Positions 40,990 through 54,909 of a DNA stretch of 64,000 bases are shown here, one piece after another. Source of the stretch: Capitella teleta (Eukaryota > Annelida > Polychaeta > Capitellidae); NCBI GenBank assembly GCA_000328365.1, contig KB295062.1, positions 359,809 to 423,808 on the forward strand, given 5' to 3'. Every line of letters starts with the position of its first letter. Position 1 is the first letter of the stretch. The notes under the pieces are model-generated. The model was given only the letters and a program-made list of their open reading frames with translations. It did no database searches and had not been told where the DNA came from. A program made the translations under genes and the position numbers.

Positions 40990-41600
40990 GGGTGGGGTCC
41001 TTGTGGGACCTCAATCAGTAGCAATATGCTCAAGTTCAGATTTAAGATTTTTGCATTCAGAGAACTGTTTTCTCTTCGTTAGATAATTTTTGATAATAGC
41101 AAGAGAGTTGCTTGTGGGACCTCAATCAGTAGCAATATGCTCAAGTTCAGATTTAGGATTTTTGCATTCAGAGAACTGTTTTCTCTTCGTTAGATAATTT
41201 TTGATAATAGCAAGAGAGTTGCTTGAAATTCGATAGTATTCAAGGTTTTTTTTCCCGAGTATTTCATGATTTATGCAGTCAAAGGCCTTGGTCAGATCAA
41301 TAAATACACTAAATGGAACTTCTCCATTATCCATCTCCTGATAAACAAGTTCTAACACTGCTTGTTCAGTGGAGTGCGCTTTGAGAAAACTGAATTAGCT
41401 TTTATGAAGCAGAGAATTTGATGTAAAATATTAGCTACGTTGCTTAATATAAGTAGCAAGTTTTCAATTATTTTTGATCTGGCAAGAAGAATAGATAAGT
41501 CTGTAATTTCCAAGATCTGAACACCTGCACACCTCCTGTAAGCAATGCACGCGTCCCGAATTTCACGAGAATAGAACCTCACTATAATTTATGAAACTTG
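40990..41600 (-). mobile_element. LINE reverse-transcriptase fragment with internal tandem duplication
   Basis: The minus strand gives degraded RT segments. A GVQILEITDLSILL / SKIIENLLL block at 41352-41582 is followed by AHSTEQAVLELVYQ and FIDLTKAFDCINHEIL (RT domain with its first catalytic Asp) at about 41270-41390. Frameshifts and stops separate the pieces. A 111-bp unit (41001-41111 and 41112-41222) is tandemly duplicated within the fragment with one mismatch. Both ends are truncated. Confidence 0.8.
41001..41222 (+). repeat. 111-bp direct tandem duplication
   Basis: Two copies, 41001-41111 and 41112-41222, differ by a single A/G. The duplication lies inside an old LINE relic, so it is much younger than the insertion. 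Confidence 0.92.
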
Positions 41601-44600
41601 AAATCTGTTAGCAAATTTATTTTGAGCCTTGAGGCAAAGGACGATATTAAAATGGGGATTATCCATTCATTATCTGATCAAGCTTTACCTCACTCGACAG
41701 ATGCATTCGATGATAAGTTGTTTTCGATTCGAACAGCATGGCAGGACTACTTCCATTGTAGCTGCAAGGTATATTTGGGCATAAAACTTCGTCAGGGGAT
41801 GTAGCTCAGTGGTTGCAGCTCAAAGTATAATTGTACACATAATTCTTTGAAACTTCTCTCCCTACCCTCCCTTGACTTCAGAGCCGCCACATTTCATTAT
41901 TGGCTCCGCCGTCACCACCGAAATTTGAAAAACAAATTTAAGTGGAACCCGACATCATGGTACAAGATGCAGCAATCGACATCATACTAATTCCATTCAA
42001 AGGCACTCAAACAAAGAAGTTAAAGACTTCCAAGTACAATGAGCGCCATGTCAGCGATATTACGGTATTTGTGTTGTGTCACAATTACGTGTATATTATT
42101 TCGCTTATTTGCACAGCCATAAATATTAATTCCTTCAGGACGGATATAAATTTTGGGTTCATGAGAACAGTGTATATGTAAAAGGAATAAAAGAAATAGT
42201 AATTTGGAAATGAAAGATAAAAATAAAATAAAATAAAATAAAATAAAATAAAAGACGAAATAAAATGAATAATAATCCGCGCATTTCATAAAAATTATAG
42301 GAAATAAAAAGAACATTCTCGATTAGGAATTTTTAGTCTATGATATAGTATGTTTTGATTTTTGTAATGAAATTATTCGAATACATTTCACCCTGCACCA
42401 AATTTTGATCTATATTACTTTTTCTAGTAGGTGTATGCGTGGAATCTATTTAAGACCCCATCTAAAATTACGGTGCATCTTATTTATGTTCGTATAAGGG
42501 AAATTTCATTTCAAATTTCCAGTGTTTTTCAAAGAAAATTGAGCGATAGTCTGTTTTGTTGTTGTAATAAAAGTTTTTATTTTCTCAATTTCTATTTGTG
42601 TTTAATGGTAATCATAATTATTTATTTTCCACTCCCACATCAGCCCCCTTCCCTCCGCCGGGTCTACATGTATGAATGTAGATAATGCAATATGTTAACA
42701 GTTAGTCACAAAGAGGTCGGCTGACCGGCTGACCAGCGGAAAAACGCCTCAACCACCCACAAAGCAATCGGCTGGCTTTGGGTTCTACGAGCAAGGAATG
42801 CGGCACTTGCAGTCCTGATTCGTTTGATTCATGGCATTAAATTTATTATGCAAGCTTAGCAACAATTAATTAAATGAACATATTGATGAATGGTGACCAC
42901 TCCTGACCTCAAACAATCGACTGCTGTTGATCGGGACAAACATCGAATGTTGAGTTCTGCAGGGATTAGGAGTTCTCTCGAACTGTTTATTGATTGCATT
43001 TAGCAGAAGGAAGTCCCCCTACAATGCATATGCTGAACAAAATGTCAAAATATCAGGTGTTGAATATTGAAATCTTTAAATTAGATTTAAATGATATTGT
43101 TTTTCTTCTTCTTCTTCTTCGAAAAATATCCGCAAAACACAGAACGAGTTAACTAAGAGAGCAGCAAATTTGACTTTCAAATTAAACAGGGCACTCTCCT
43201 GGCTGGAAATTACAATTAGTCATTGAATTTTTCAGAGCATCCCGTGGCCACCTGGGATGCACATTTATGGAAATCGGAATTTATTCAAAATTCGGCGGTT
43301 AATGATAATCATGATGACACGATAATTCATGATAATTTAATGCATGTATCGATTTTTTATTATTGTTCACCGACAAGAATTTCCAAATAATTATAAAGTA
43401 ACATTTTCATCAATGCAAGAACGAGTAATGAGTTTGTAAAAAGTTACATGTCACAATGGAATTATATAAAAATGGTCAAATAAGCATAGAACATCAGTAG
43501 TGGCCAACCTCAATTTTTCTTCATGTAATTAAGCATTACATCTTAACATGTGTCTGTAGAGCAAGTAGATGTTTTCGTTGCTGAACAACGCAAAGCATCG
43601 ACGAAACCGTACATTGATGGTGATAATTGACACGTTTGCACCTCACATGGCAAAAGTTTAGTGAGACTTGATCTAAACTAGAAATGATGTTATGCACGGT
43701 TAGACATATATATGAGTCCATACTCTATTAATCACTCATTCTCGAAGAATCGTAAAACCGTGTTGCTTGGTCTGAAAATTATTGGAGTAATGTGATTGCA
43801 AACTGACCACTTGGACTTCCACTAAGAGAGACTTACCTGCAACTAAATTACCACTCTAGAGGAAGTAACTCTATCTACAGAAAATTGGCAGCTACACCAC
43901 AATTGCGTCTCAATTTTGGTGAAATCTGACATCGTGAGCAGTCAAAATGTAGAAGTAATGGAAATAATTGGTTCTACAGCACTAAATCTTCACTTTAATT
44001 CTTCTGAAATGCTAACATTTTTTGTACTCTTGTCCCTCAAAAAAAAAATCAAATCAAATCAAAAAAAAAAAAAAAATCAAAAAAATCAAAAAAATCAAAA
44101 AAATAAAACTTTTTGATGTGATGATAACAATGGACTCGACCTGAGTTAAACCTGACTATTTCTTTTATGTAAACTGATCCCCCGTGTTTTGTTAAATGAG
44201 GTTTAACCTTAACAATATTATTGGTGTAAATGATACTTTTTCAAAACGACACCATACATCAGCCAAGTTCATGTATCGAGATATGGGCACAATGTTCCAC
44301 GTGTAATTAACTAATTATCACTCTTCAGATCAAATATTCAGCTGAACATAATTGACAATTGCATATAATTTGCTTTGACAGTTATTTATATCAAGAATCA
44401 ATCATCAAAACTTGAGGTAAATAGGATTTAATTCCAAGACAAAATCAATGAAATTTCAGCTTCTGAGTTTATAAGCATAATTATAATTTAATTAATTATA
44501 ATTTAATTAATTATAATTTATAACAATGCGCGGATGACATTCTCAGAATTTTGCATCATAATTATGGTTTTGTGACTGAATATAAGACGGAAATTAATCT

Positions 44601-45844
44601 TACAATTCCAATTATCAACGATTTTATACATTTAACACAACGTAATATACAGATTAGGCATTAATATATTGGGGGTGTGTGGATATCCGGTATCCGGTAT
44701 CCGGGATCTAAACAGAATATCCGGGATTTTAGCCAAAGAATTCGGATGTTGATTTTCATCATTTCAACAATGCTTTCTCCATCAATATCAAGAAATGTTC
44801 CTGTATATTCAACCACGTCATTAGTCAGCCACAAAAAGGTCGGCTGACCGACTAGCCAGCCGAAAAATGCCTCAGCCAGCCACAAATCAATTGGCTGGCT
44901 GGCTTCGGGGTTTACTTGAGCTGCCTTTATATTTGAGTTGTGTGCATGTGAATCATTGTAGATACGTACAACGCGCGGTTTTCGGAAACTGCATTTTTTT
45001 CTAACCACATGGCGCCATTCCTACATGACGGGCGTCAACAGGGGGCGTTGGTTGACCTTAAACGGAGGTCAAAATGCTCGTGTTCGATATCGCTGGCTAA
45101 CTTACTAAATTAATTGTAATGAATATTGGACGATGAAAGTAACGATGTCAATTTAGAAAAATAATAGTTTAGCCCATTCGATCTTACCTTTGTATTGAAA
45201 GTCTTGTTTTTCTACAATTTTATTTTTTAAACAAACAGCCATGTTTTCGCTCTGTCTGCCATTTCCAAATCAGGTCATTCGCTAAGTGTAATTAGATGTG
45301 ACCCCTGGCTAAATCGCATTGTCACATTTTTGGGTTGTAATGCCTTCTAGTAGCTTAGTGCGGTTTCGGCGCGAGGGGTCACATATGCATGACGACATTT
45401 AAATTCATTTCGAGGAGAAAAAAAAACGAAAAAAAAAGACGAAAAACAAAACAAAACAAAACAAGCATAATAAATTTAATAATCTGGGGTCGATTCCATT
45501 TTATTTTTTTGCCGCGGAATTTTATTGCCGCGGAAAAGGATATAAAGCCAAGTATAATGTCACTTTGGCATTTGTATACTAGTACTGTGTCATGCATTAG
45601 GGGGGCGCTAATATTTTTTGATTGGTCAATTAAGATCGGCCAGTGGCACCATCAAAGCTTAGCTTTAGTTGTCCCCCCCTAATATTGGACGATCCCACTG
45701 CGGCGCGGGCTGCCATCTGCCAGAGCGAGTTCATCTGTTGTTGATCATGCCATGTGTTGCCATTGCCTGAGTCGCAACTCGCGGGAAATTTTCGTCTGCT
45801 GCAGCATGCGTGGGAATAGCTGACGTGCTTGCAATCAACGTAAA
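41601..45844. other. intergenic with repeat debris
   Basis: No gene is recognised in 4.2 kb. Contents: a tRNA-Ala-like 5' half (GGGGATGTAGCTCAGTGGTT, 41797-41816) without its 3' half; an (AAATA)n array at 42226-42254; two related 90-95-bp repeats (42703-42790 and 44818-44918); A-rich (AAAAAATC)n at 44039-44105; a 15-bp AT repeat at 44477-44522; and tandem GGATATCCGGTATCCG-type sequence at 44680-44730, resembling 62950-63050. The last 150 bp are GC-richer and probably form the 5' UTR of the exchanger gene. Confidence 0.6.
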
Positions 45845-48800
45845 ATGCGATCGTTTTGGAAGCTGAAAACCCTTTGGCGCAGGCAGGCCTCGTACACCCT
45901 TGTCTGCGTTACGGCACTTTTGTTCTGCGGGATTTACTTTTTGGACAAATCAAATAACCATGGCAACGCACACTTGCATAGCAACGGCATTATTGAGGCG
46001 CCAAACTGTGAGTATAATTGCAATAATAGGAGGTCTCTGTGTGGCACAATTAAAGCACAATTAGTTTCGGTAACTGTGTACAATAATTGTACACAATTTA
46101 CGAAACTAATTGTGCTTTAACTGTGCCACACATCTTTATATATCTATATAAATATATATATATATTAAACATAATAATTATTATTATGCTTAATATATAT
46201 TTATATAGATATCATTGTAAGTATCATTACTATTGTAATAAGTAATAATATAAGTATTATTCTTATAGCTGTTAAGTATATGATGATAACCAGTCGTAGT
46301 CAATGGGTAATATGCAACGTTAAATCAAACAACGCGGACATATGATGTATGACTGCAATATAAAGCCGGGTTGTTCAATACAAACAGGTGTCCCCCTACA
46401 AAAAAAGCCATCTAACTTAAACAAAATCAATAACTACAATTGCTCTGTCATTACGTTCGAAGCCATCCATCAACGTGAGGGACTTATGGGGTCATAATAC
46501 ATTTGCAACGCAGATAAAAAGAACTCGATGATACAGAAAGTTCCACTGTGAATCACACTGGATTTGCGTAGCCCTAAGTTTATTGTGTGAGGCGTTGATG
46601 AGGTTTTTTTGAGAGCAATAAATACGTGAATGACGTTTGAAGTCAATCAGCTACCGCTGCCATTACCCCTCACCCTTTGATATCAATCCCCATGCATACA
46701 TTATTTTTCTTGCTTATAAACATATAATGAGAATATCGAAACGGGTTGTCAGAAGCGTGGACAAAAGCCTTAATAAGGTAATATAATAATGGATACTTGC
46801 ACGCTTGTACGCATGCCCTGGCGTATATAATCATAGACATACATAAATATTATAAATTATTATAAATTGTATATTATATTATAAATTTATATATGCATAT
46901 ATAAATTGGAAATTGGCTGCAAATTCGCTGCTATCCATTATAGTAGTCCGCTGGGGAAAAAAAACCTAAAACACATCATAAAATAAATTAAGTTCATTCG
47001 CAGCAGGGAAGTTGTTGGGTTACAGCAAATCGAGAGTTGATCGAACATCCAATGCTAACGTCACCACAAATCCATAGCCAGTGCATGTATACATTGGTTA
47101 AACATGCCAACATGCTATCATTAGAGTATGACTGTTCCTGATATCGATTAACCCTAGATGAGCATTAAATATCACTCGTATTTGTATCTCCCATATTTGG
47201 TGCATATTGCAAATGTACAGATAACGTGCGTATCTACTCCAAATATAGATCAATATCCAGATGAAAGGCGTCCAATGAGTGATTGGTTAAATGCGATCTC
47301 TTACCGTGAGCCTCATTAGAAGCGACACACGAACTTAATAATGTAATAATTTGAGCCAATAATTAGTATATGTCTCTCGTTGACGTCACATTTGATCTCA
47401 TCGATGGGATAATTACCTTCTCGTGTATGACGAAGAGGTTCCTTAGGGCGACATATCCAGCTGAAAGAGATGAGGATCGATGCAACACACAGAGTGTCAA
47501 TCAGCTAGGGGTTATTCATTCGGTACCACGTATTAATGTATAAAATGAAGGCCAGAATTCTGCAGGTGTTAATGGGCGGAGGCTGTGATTGGCACCTGTA
47601 ATGGCTAAATCGAAACACCGTCGGCTGGTTGATATCTCATTCACGGTGGCTTATTAAATGAATTACAATGAGACTCTAAGGTGTTCAAAATGTGTGGTTT
47701 GTTTAATTCTGTCGTGTGACTACTTTGGAGTGGGAATAATCACCAAAAGCCAACGGTAGCAAACGTCGCACTTATTTGCACTCTCCCCTGTCACCACATT
47801 TCACGAAAACATAAGATTGATGAATAAATTCCGCTGAAACCCACTATGTTTTTTTTTGTTTTGTTTTTTTTGTTTTTTTTTCAATTTCAACAGTAGAGCA
47901 TGCAGCTGTCGTCCTATTTACTGTCGGGCAATAGCAGTTTTATTTTGTTTTCGGGTGTGATTTTGTTAATGGAAATTTTATCCAGGCTTTGTGATTTTGT
48001 AGTCATGGTGACGTGTATAGCATGAGGGCAGCTGGACGTTAAACCTGGATTGCTTCTTCATTCGAGGGTCTTAGCACCTCTTTCACGTGCACACACATTA
48101 AAGATCCTTGAATTGAGTACATTGCATCTCGACACACGACTCGATTTTGTTTTATGAATAAGCGTTCGGCTGTATCATGGAAATTACATTGTATATCCAA
48201 GTTATTAGAATTGTATTTGTATTTTGAAAAGAGTGTACGCCGAAATAAAATGTGTACAATTTGATTCGCTTAACGATTGATTCCGTGAAGAAACATCGCG
48301 ATTATTGAACAACTGACTCAATTAAAGTTTTACATACGTTTAATTATTTGATGAAACGTTTGTAAGTTGTACGGATAATCAGTTGAAATTCCTTTGGAAA
48401 AAACATCGCGTTATTTGAATAACTCAAGATTTTAAATGCGTTTTATGCATATGATTAAACGTAATTTAATTAAATTAAAAACGTTTGTAAAATGATATGG
48501 ATAATCAGCCAAAAATCATACTGGTTGAAAAACGCTCCAAGTAGACACGCATTTAGTTGATTCCAGTAGTGATTGGTAGAGTCACTCTTTCGTTTCTAAG
48601 TGCAGCGTCCAAGTGTACATTTCACCGATAAGGAGAGCCATGAACACGGACAGCAGTCGTTGCTGGAATCAGATTCTGTGGGTGAAGCCAAAGATATAAC
48701 ACAGAACCAATCGTGATTATTGCAATTGCAAACCACAAACACGTGTAACATTGTTGAAAGAAGCCTTTTTGTTGATGTTAATGTCGACACCCCTCACACG

Positions 48801-51800
48801 TTTTGTTTCCTTTGCAGCCGCTTCCCGACACCTGCTTGCCCTCTCCACCTCCAACTGCACCCCGCCTGCCATCGAGAAATTTCCTCGGGTTGGAATCTTC
48901 GACCAGCCGACCAGGAGGGAAGGAGCCGTCGTCATTCACATCCTCCTCGCACTCTACATGTTCCTCGGTTTAGCCATTGTCTGTGATGACTATTTCGTAC
49001 CTGCGTGTGAGGCCATTTGCGAAGGTATGTCAGGGGTCATTTGGGCCTGATATTAGTATGTTTTTTTGGTACCACAGGGATTAAATTATAATGTATGGGT
49101 TGGCCGGCCTATAGTATACTGTAATTATATTATTGATTTGCCATTGTAACTGCATATCACGTTACATAACCGTTTCTATCAGGAATAACATGGAATTTTA
49201 TGAATGCGATTATCGAATGTTTGGTCATTGTTGTTGACGGTTAGCACACGCCATGCGCCGCGAGCATTTAATTATTGCGAGTTCTCAGTTAACATAATGT
49301 CGAACTCGACAAGAAAGCACCCAGTGGGCGGCTGCTGGAAAGGGGTATCGCGTAAGTATGTCTGAAATTATACACAACCCGAGTCAAACAAAAGCTCCCA
49401 AATCTTAACTGGGTTGGATGTGCGGATGCTCCGGTAGAAAGCAAGAATCGATCGAGGGAATTTGAAATACGAATGACCCAAACGCCAAGGATTCTGATTT
49501 CGCCCTCATATGGTCAGTGAAGTGTGCTTGAGGAGCTGCTAAACTCAAATGATGATAAAATGAATCGTTGGTTGATGATCAATCGAGTAATGTACCAAAG
49601 ATTTTAAAATTGCATTTTAAAATCTTAATTAGGTGAATGGCGAGTGTGATCCATGCTATTTGTTTATTTATACGCTTTCACTATGCACGGATTAGGCAGT
49701 CAAAATACACAAGGCTGAATGACTGGCAGACTCACTGAATGGTATAATCGTAATTATAGCGTAATCGGAACAAACAAAACAGTTATCAGAATACTATGAT
49801 TTATACTTTTATTTATTCTCATTGTGATTATAATTATTTTTAACAAATTTACTTTTTGATGTGAATAATTTTGTGTGCCTTTTATTATTCACTGTTGTCG
49901 TTTTTATGGCATGAATTTTAATAAATAAATAAAAATTAAATAAATAAAATCTACGCAGCAAAACGTTCCATTTGATTGATTTATGGGATTCAAATCCATT
50001 TTACATTATAATTATTATCTTTGTCATTATATTGCATATCTCATCACAGTAAGAATCATATGCACGATGAGCTCATAAATCGACTTAATTTAAATAAAAA
50101 ACTCTTCAGAATAAACACTATATACGATCCCTCCTTTCTTCCATGCAACGCGGGTTAAATGTGCAGCAAGATGCTTGCGTCACTCCGGGAGGTTTTCTTC
50201 AATCCATCGTTGGATCATACCACGTGTTTCCACGGAAATATTAATATATCACAGCTAGTGTCACAGAGATTTTTTTCGTCCATTCACATTTCTATACGGG
50301 GTGAAATGATTTAAATAGTTTCGTCTTCACTGCGTGAACTTGTCAACATGACTTTATTCTTGATCCCTTGGTTAGACCCCTTTTCAGAATGTCATTCAGC
50401 GCGAATTGCTCTGCGATTGGATCGCAATGCGATCAGTTCACCAGGGCACGGTGCCCTCGCTGTCCTCTGCGTCTTCGTTTCTTCGCATTTGTGTGGCTTC
50501 GTTAGGGGAATATGATACGACGTGACTTGCATGCGATGTCAAGCTAATCACGACACAGCCACTCATGCGCGAAGACACGAAAGCCTTCTTAGCAAGAACA
50601 CTCTTCGCTATCAGTAAAAGCAAAAGAAGTTGCGAAATTGGGTCATAATCGTGCAACCAAGCAGCAACATTGTGTCTGGCTACTGCTGATTGCTTACCTT
50701 TCGCAGCAGAAGCAATTAGCACCTGAGCGGATTGACTAGCTTCGGCAAAGGAGCTAAAAGTGGGGTGCTATCAATCTTGTGTTTATCCCTTCGCTTGATC
50801 TACTGCCATAGGGGGCGAAAATGGCTAGAATTGGTGGGAAATAGCGAGGGGTAATCAGCGTTGCTTTCCGCCCCCACAGCACTCTGCTCATTATAAGCTA
50901 TGGCTTCATTAACTGCCTGAGGGAAACTGAATATTTATACTTGACATTTTGCACCGAAAGTGAATGGAAGTTGAGAGAACAAGACGCCCAATAAGGGCCT
51001 CTTGATTGGGCACAAAATGACGCTAAGCATTTTCTGACACGATCGCACTCTTGCGCCGCCAGCTTGATTGTTAGGGAAACACAAATCCTCGTACTTCCAT
51101 TATGTTAATTATACTCTCAAAGGTGTGACCAATTACAGGTAAGTACTAAATCGTGTGGAAGTAGGCATGCGTTTGTGTCGTTATATCTGTATGCAAAGGG
51201 GTAGATTTATATGCTTTGTATTCTCAAAGACAACAACCATCTGTCTTAATTATAGAGAAAAACAGCATTGTAACATTGAGGGAGTACTTCGACTCGCGAT
51301 TGGGAAGTTGAATTTCTTATTCCCTCCTGAAGATGGATACATTTAATCGAAATGGACGCAGGGCTGAATTTCGCAATTTCCTTATAGAGAAAAACAGCAT
51401 TGTAACATTGAGGGAGTACTTCGACTCGCGATTGGGAAGTTGAATTTCTTATTCCCTCCTGAAGATGGATACATTTAATCGAAATGGACTCAGGGCTGAA
51501 TCTCGCAATTTCCTTATAGAGAAAAACAGCATTGTAACATTGAGGGAGTACTTCGACTCGCGATTGGGAAGTTGAATTTCTTATTCCCTCCTGAAGATGG
51601 ATACATTTAATCGAAATGGACTCAGGGCTGAATCTCGCAATTTCCTTATAGAGAAAAACAGCATTGTAACATTGAGGGAGTACTTCGACTCGCGATTGGG
51701 AAGTTGAATTTCTTATTCCCTCCTGAAGATGGATACATTTAATCGAAATGGACTCAGGGCTGAATCTCGCAATTTCCTTATAGAGAAAAACAGCATTGTA

Positions 51801-54800
51801 ACATTGAGGGAGTACTTCGACTCGCGATTGGGAAGTTGAATTTCTTATTCCCTCCTGAAGATGGATACATTTAATCGAAATGGACTCAGGGCTGAATCTC
51901 GCAATTTCCTTATAGAGAAAAACAGCATTGTAACATTGAGGGAGTACTTCGACTCGCGATTGGGAAGTTGAATTTCTTATTCCCTCCTGAAGATGGATAC
52001 ATTTAATCGAAATGGACTCAGGGCTGAATCTCGCAATTTCCTTATAGAGAAAAACAGCATTGTAACATTGAGGGAGTACTTCGACTCGCGATTGGGAAGT
52101 TGAATTTCTTATTCCCTCCTGAAGATGGATACATTTAATCGAAATGGACGCAGGGCTGAATTTCGCAATTTCCTTATAGAGAAACACAGCATTGTACACA
52201 TTGAGGGAGTACTTCGACTCGCGATTGGGAAGTTGAATTTCTTATTCCGTCCTGAAGATGGATACATTTAATCGAAATGGACTCAGGGCTGAATCTCGCA
52301 ATTTCCTTATAGAGAAAAACAGCATTGTAACATTGAGGGAGTACTTCGACTCGCGATTGGGAAGTTGAATTTCTTATTCCCTCCTGAAGATGGATACATT
52401 TAATCGAAATGGACTCAGGGCTGAATCTCGCAATTTCCTGACCGACCCAAAGGGCACAAAAGGCGGGAGCCGACAGAATGCATAAACGACTCGGCCATAC
52501 ATCAAGTTCGTCGAAAGGGGGACATTTTCTGCTTGGAATGGGGACGCATGGTGTCTCTTCAAGAGGCAGTTATTGATTGATAGCTGCTTAGATGGTGTTT
52601 GTGGCCGCGGTTTCCCATTGGCTATCGGCATATTGTACCACGTGATTCCGAGGTACGTGTTCCGACGTGACACGTACTTGCCTTTCAGTCCTGTGCATGG
52701 CATGGTTAACCATGGTCTATAAAACTTCATTCACGAGAGTTAAACTTTCAATGATGAAACAACGTGAATCTCGTTCCACGGAAAGTGTGCAACATATACT
52801 CTGAGCTAACAATGAAATCAGTTTTGGGGTCACCCTACTATTATATACATTGTGAGCTCCCATGTTGCAATAGAAACAGCTTGTGTTCATTTTATAGCAA
52901 GGGACTATGAGGGCTGAATTATAGACGCCATCATACGACACACTCCGTGCTAGAACAAACATTACTATACATGCATGGTGGCATGGCATCGCACTTCTGT
53001 TTGCTAATCGCAGTGTGCATATTTCATCCAATACATTTGTTTTCTTCCGCTTGAACTTTCAAATGACATCTTGCGCTTAAAGGTTAAGCACTGATTTGCC
53101 ATTTCACAGAGTAAAAAAAAAAAAGAGAGAGAGAGAAAAGATTGAAGCGTGATGGTGAGGATTAACTCGATCACTGCTGAGCTATAGGCGTCATTATATA
53201 AATTCTGCATCAGCATGCATTGTGACATTCAATGTAGCCCCACAATTTCCATCCCATGCGTGAACAATTTTCTCCTTTCATCCGCCAACTTATTGCGTAA
53301 TTTTGTCTCTCTCTCGGCAGCTCTGAGTTTACAAGACGACGTGGCAGGAGCTACGTTTATGGCGGCGGGGAGTTCAGCCCCTGAACTAGCAACAACAATT
53401 ATCGGCGTCTTCATCACAAAAGTAAACATATTGTGCTCATATAAACAACCATCCTTCTGTTGATCTCTAGGATGACATCGCACTGGGAGCGGTCGTCGGA
53501 TCGGCGGTATTCAACGTCATGCTCGTCCCGGGGCTGTGCGCTGTTTATGCATTAACTGTAAGTAGGACACAGCAGATGTTTATGTGGACAAACTTTCTCT
53601 CTTTTTAATCAATGGGTTTTTAATCTGGGTGGCCATAACAAATGAACCCAGGGCAAAGATATGTAAAAAGCAATGCAGCATCACGCACTCATTGACCCCT
53701 CTTTATTCCCTTGCTTCATCCTCAGGTGATATACCTTCGTTGGTGGCCATTGTTTCGAGACTGCGTGTTCTACACGCTCAGTATCATCGCCTTGGTTCTC
53801 AGCATATACGATGAGGTCATCCAATGGTAATCACAATTACATAACCCATGTCATGTCTTTTACCCTCATGTGACACCAGGTACGAGGCACTTGCTTTGAT
53901 CTGCTTGTATGTGGTGTACATCTTAATCATGATCTTCAATCCTGCCATCGATGCCTGGATGACGAGCCGGTGCACTTGTTTCCCCCTACCCCCGGGTGCT
54001 GAAGCGACTTCTTTGTCCATCAAGGATGCAAACAATGTGCTTAGCGTGGAGTCTGATGAATCTTCAGGTACTTTGATTACCTGTTTTAAGCTATGATACA
54101 TTTCGACTCCATAAATATATAGCAACCATTTCGGTGCTTGGTCTAATTATTCTGCGCTTGAAGACAGTACTTTGTTAAATAATCTTACTAATTATGCTAC
54201 TACAACATTTTATGTCTCTCTGCTTATAAGGTATCTATTGTTTTACCTTTTTCTTCTGCTGGTTTTGTTTCCTCTTTCAATGACCTCATTGACCCCGCAG
54301 ATGAGACCGAATTTCACACTTTAATGGACTCGAAGCCGGACGCGCGAACGATCGAAGCAGACGGATTATACGAAGGTCGAATAGGTTTGGCTAACGGACA
54401 AGTCGCTTCGGGTAATTTCTGTTAATAATCCTTTGGTTTGGTGCTTGCTATCGATAAGTACGCTTTTGGCCTAATCAAATTGACATCACGTGATGTACGT
54501 TAACTGCACTCTTGTTTTTATTCGTCGTTATATTGCTGGATTTAGAATAACATTGGTCGAATGGCTGCACCACGAATCGGTCTCGACGTTTCATATTGCA
54601 TATATGGTGAAGAGGCACACAACAAATGTCACTACACCTTATTCATGCACATGAACATCCATTTACATGTAAATGCAAAATTAAATTGCATCTGATTTGA
54701 ATCTCTTTTTGTCCTTGATTAATCAAAAGTATGCACTACAAATCGCCCATTGATTGCGGCAGCAGGTGTTACTCAACGAAGCATCATTTGTCATGCGAGC

Positions 54801-54878
54801 ACTACGATAGACGTAATACATGAGCTGTTCAATCGAGTGTAATGCAGCTATTGACCGTGTACACGGTTCATATATCTT

Positions 54879-54909
<31 letters not shown>

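Noticed and set aside
50438-50722. 94-codon minus-strand frame inside exchanger intron 2
   Set aside because: Hydrophobic Leu run but no family match, antisense to an intron and no splice partners; kept out as unsupported.
51246-52199. 317-codon minus-strand frame with 44-residue repeats as a protein gene
   Set aside because: The frame follows from a 132-bp tandem period without stops. It has no splice context, family resemblance or conserved composition beyond the DNA repeat, so I treat it as a minisatellite.
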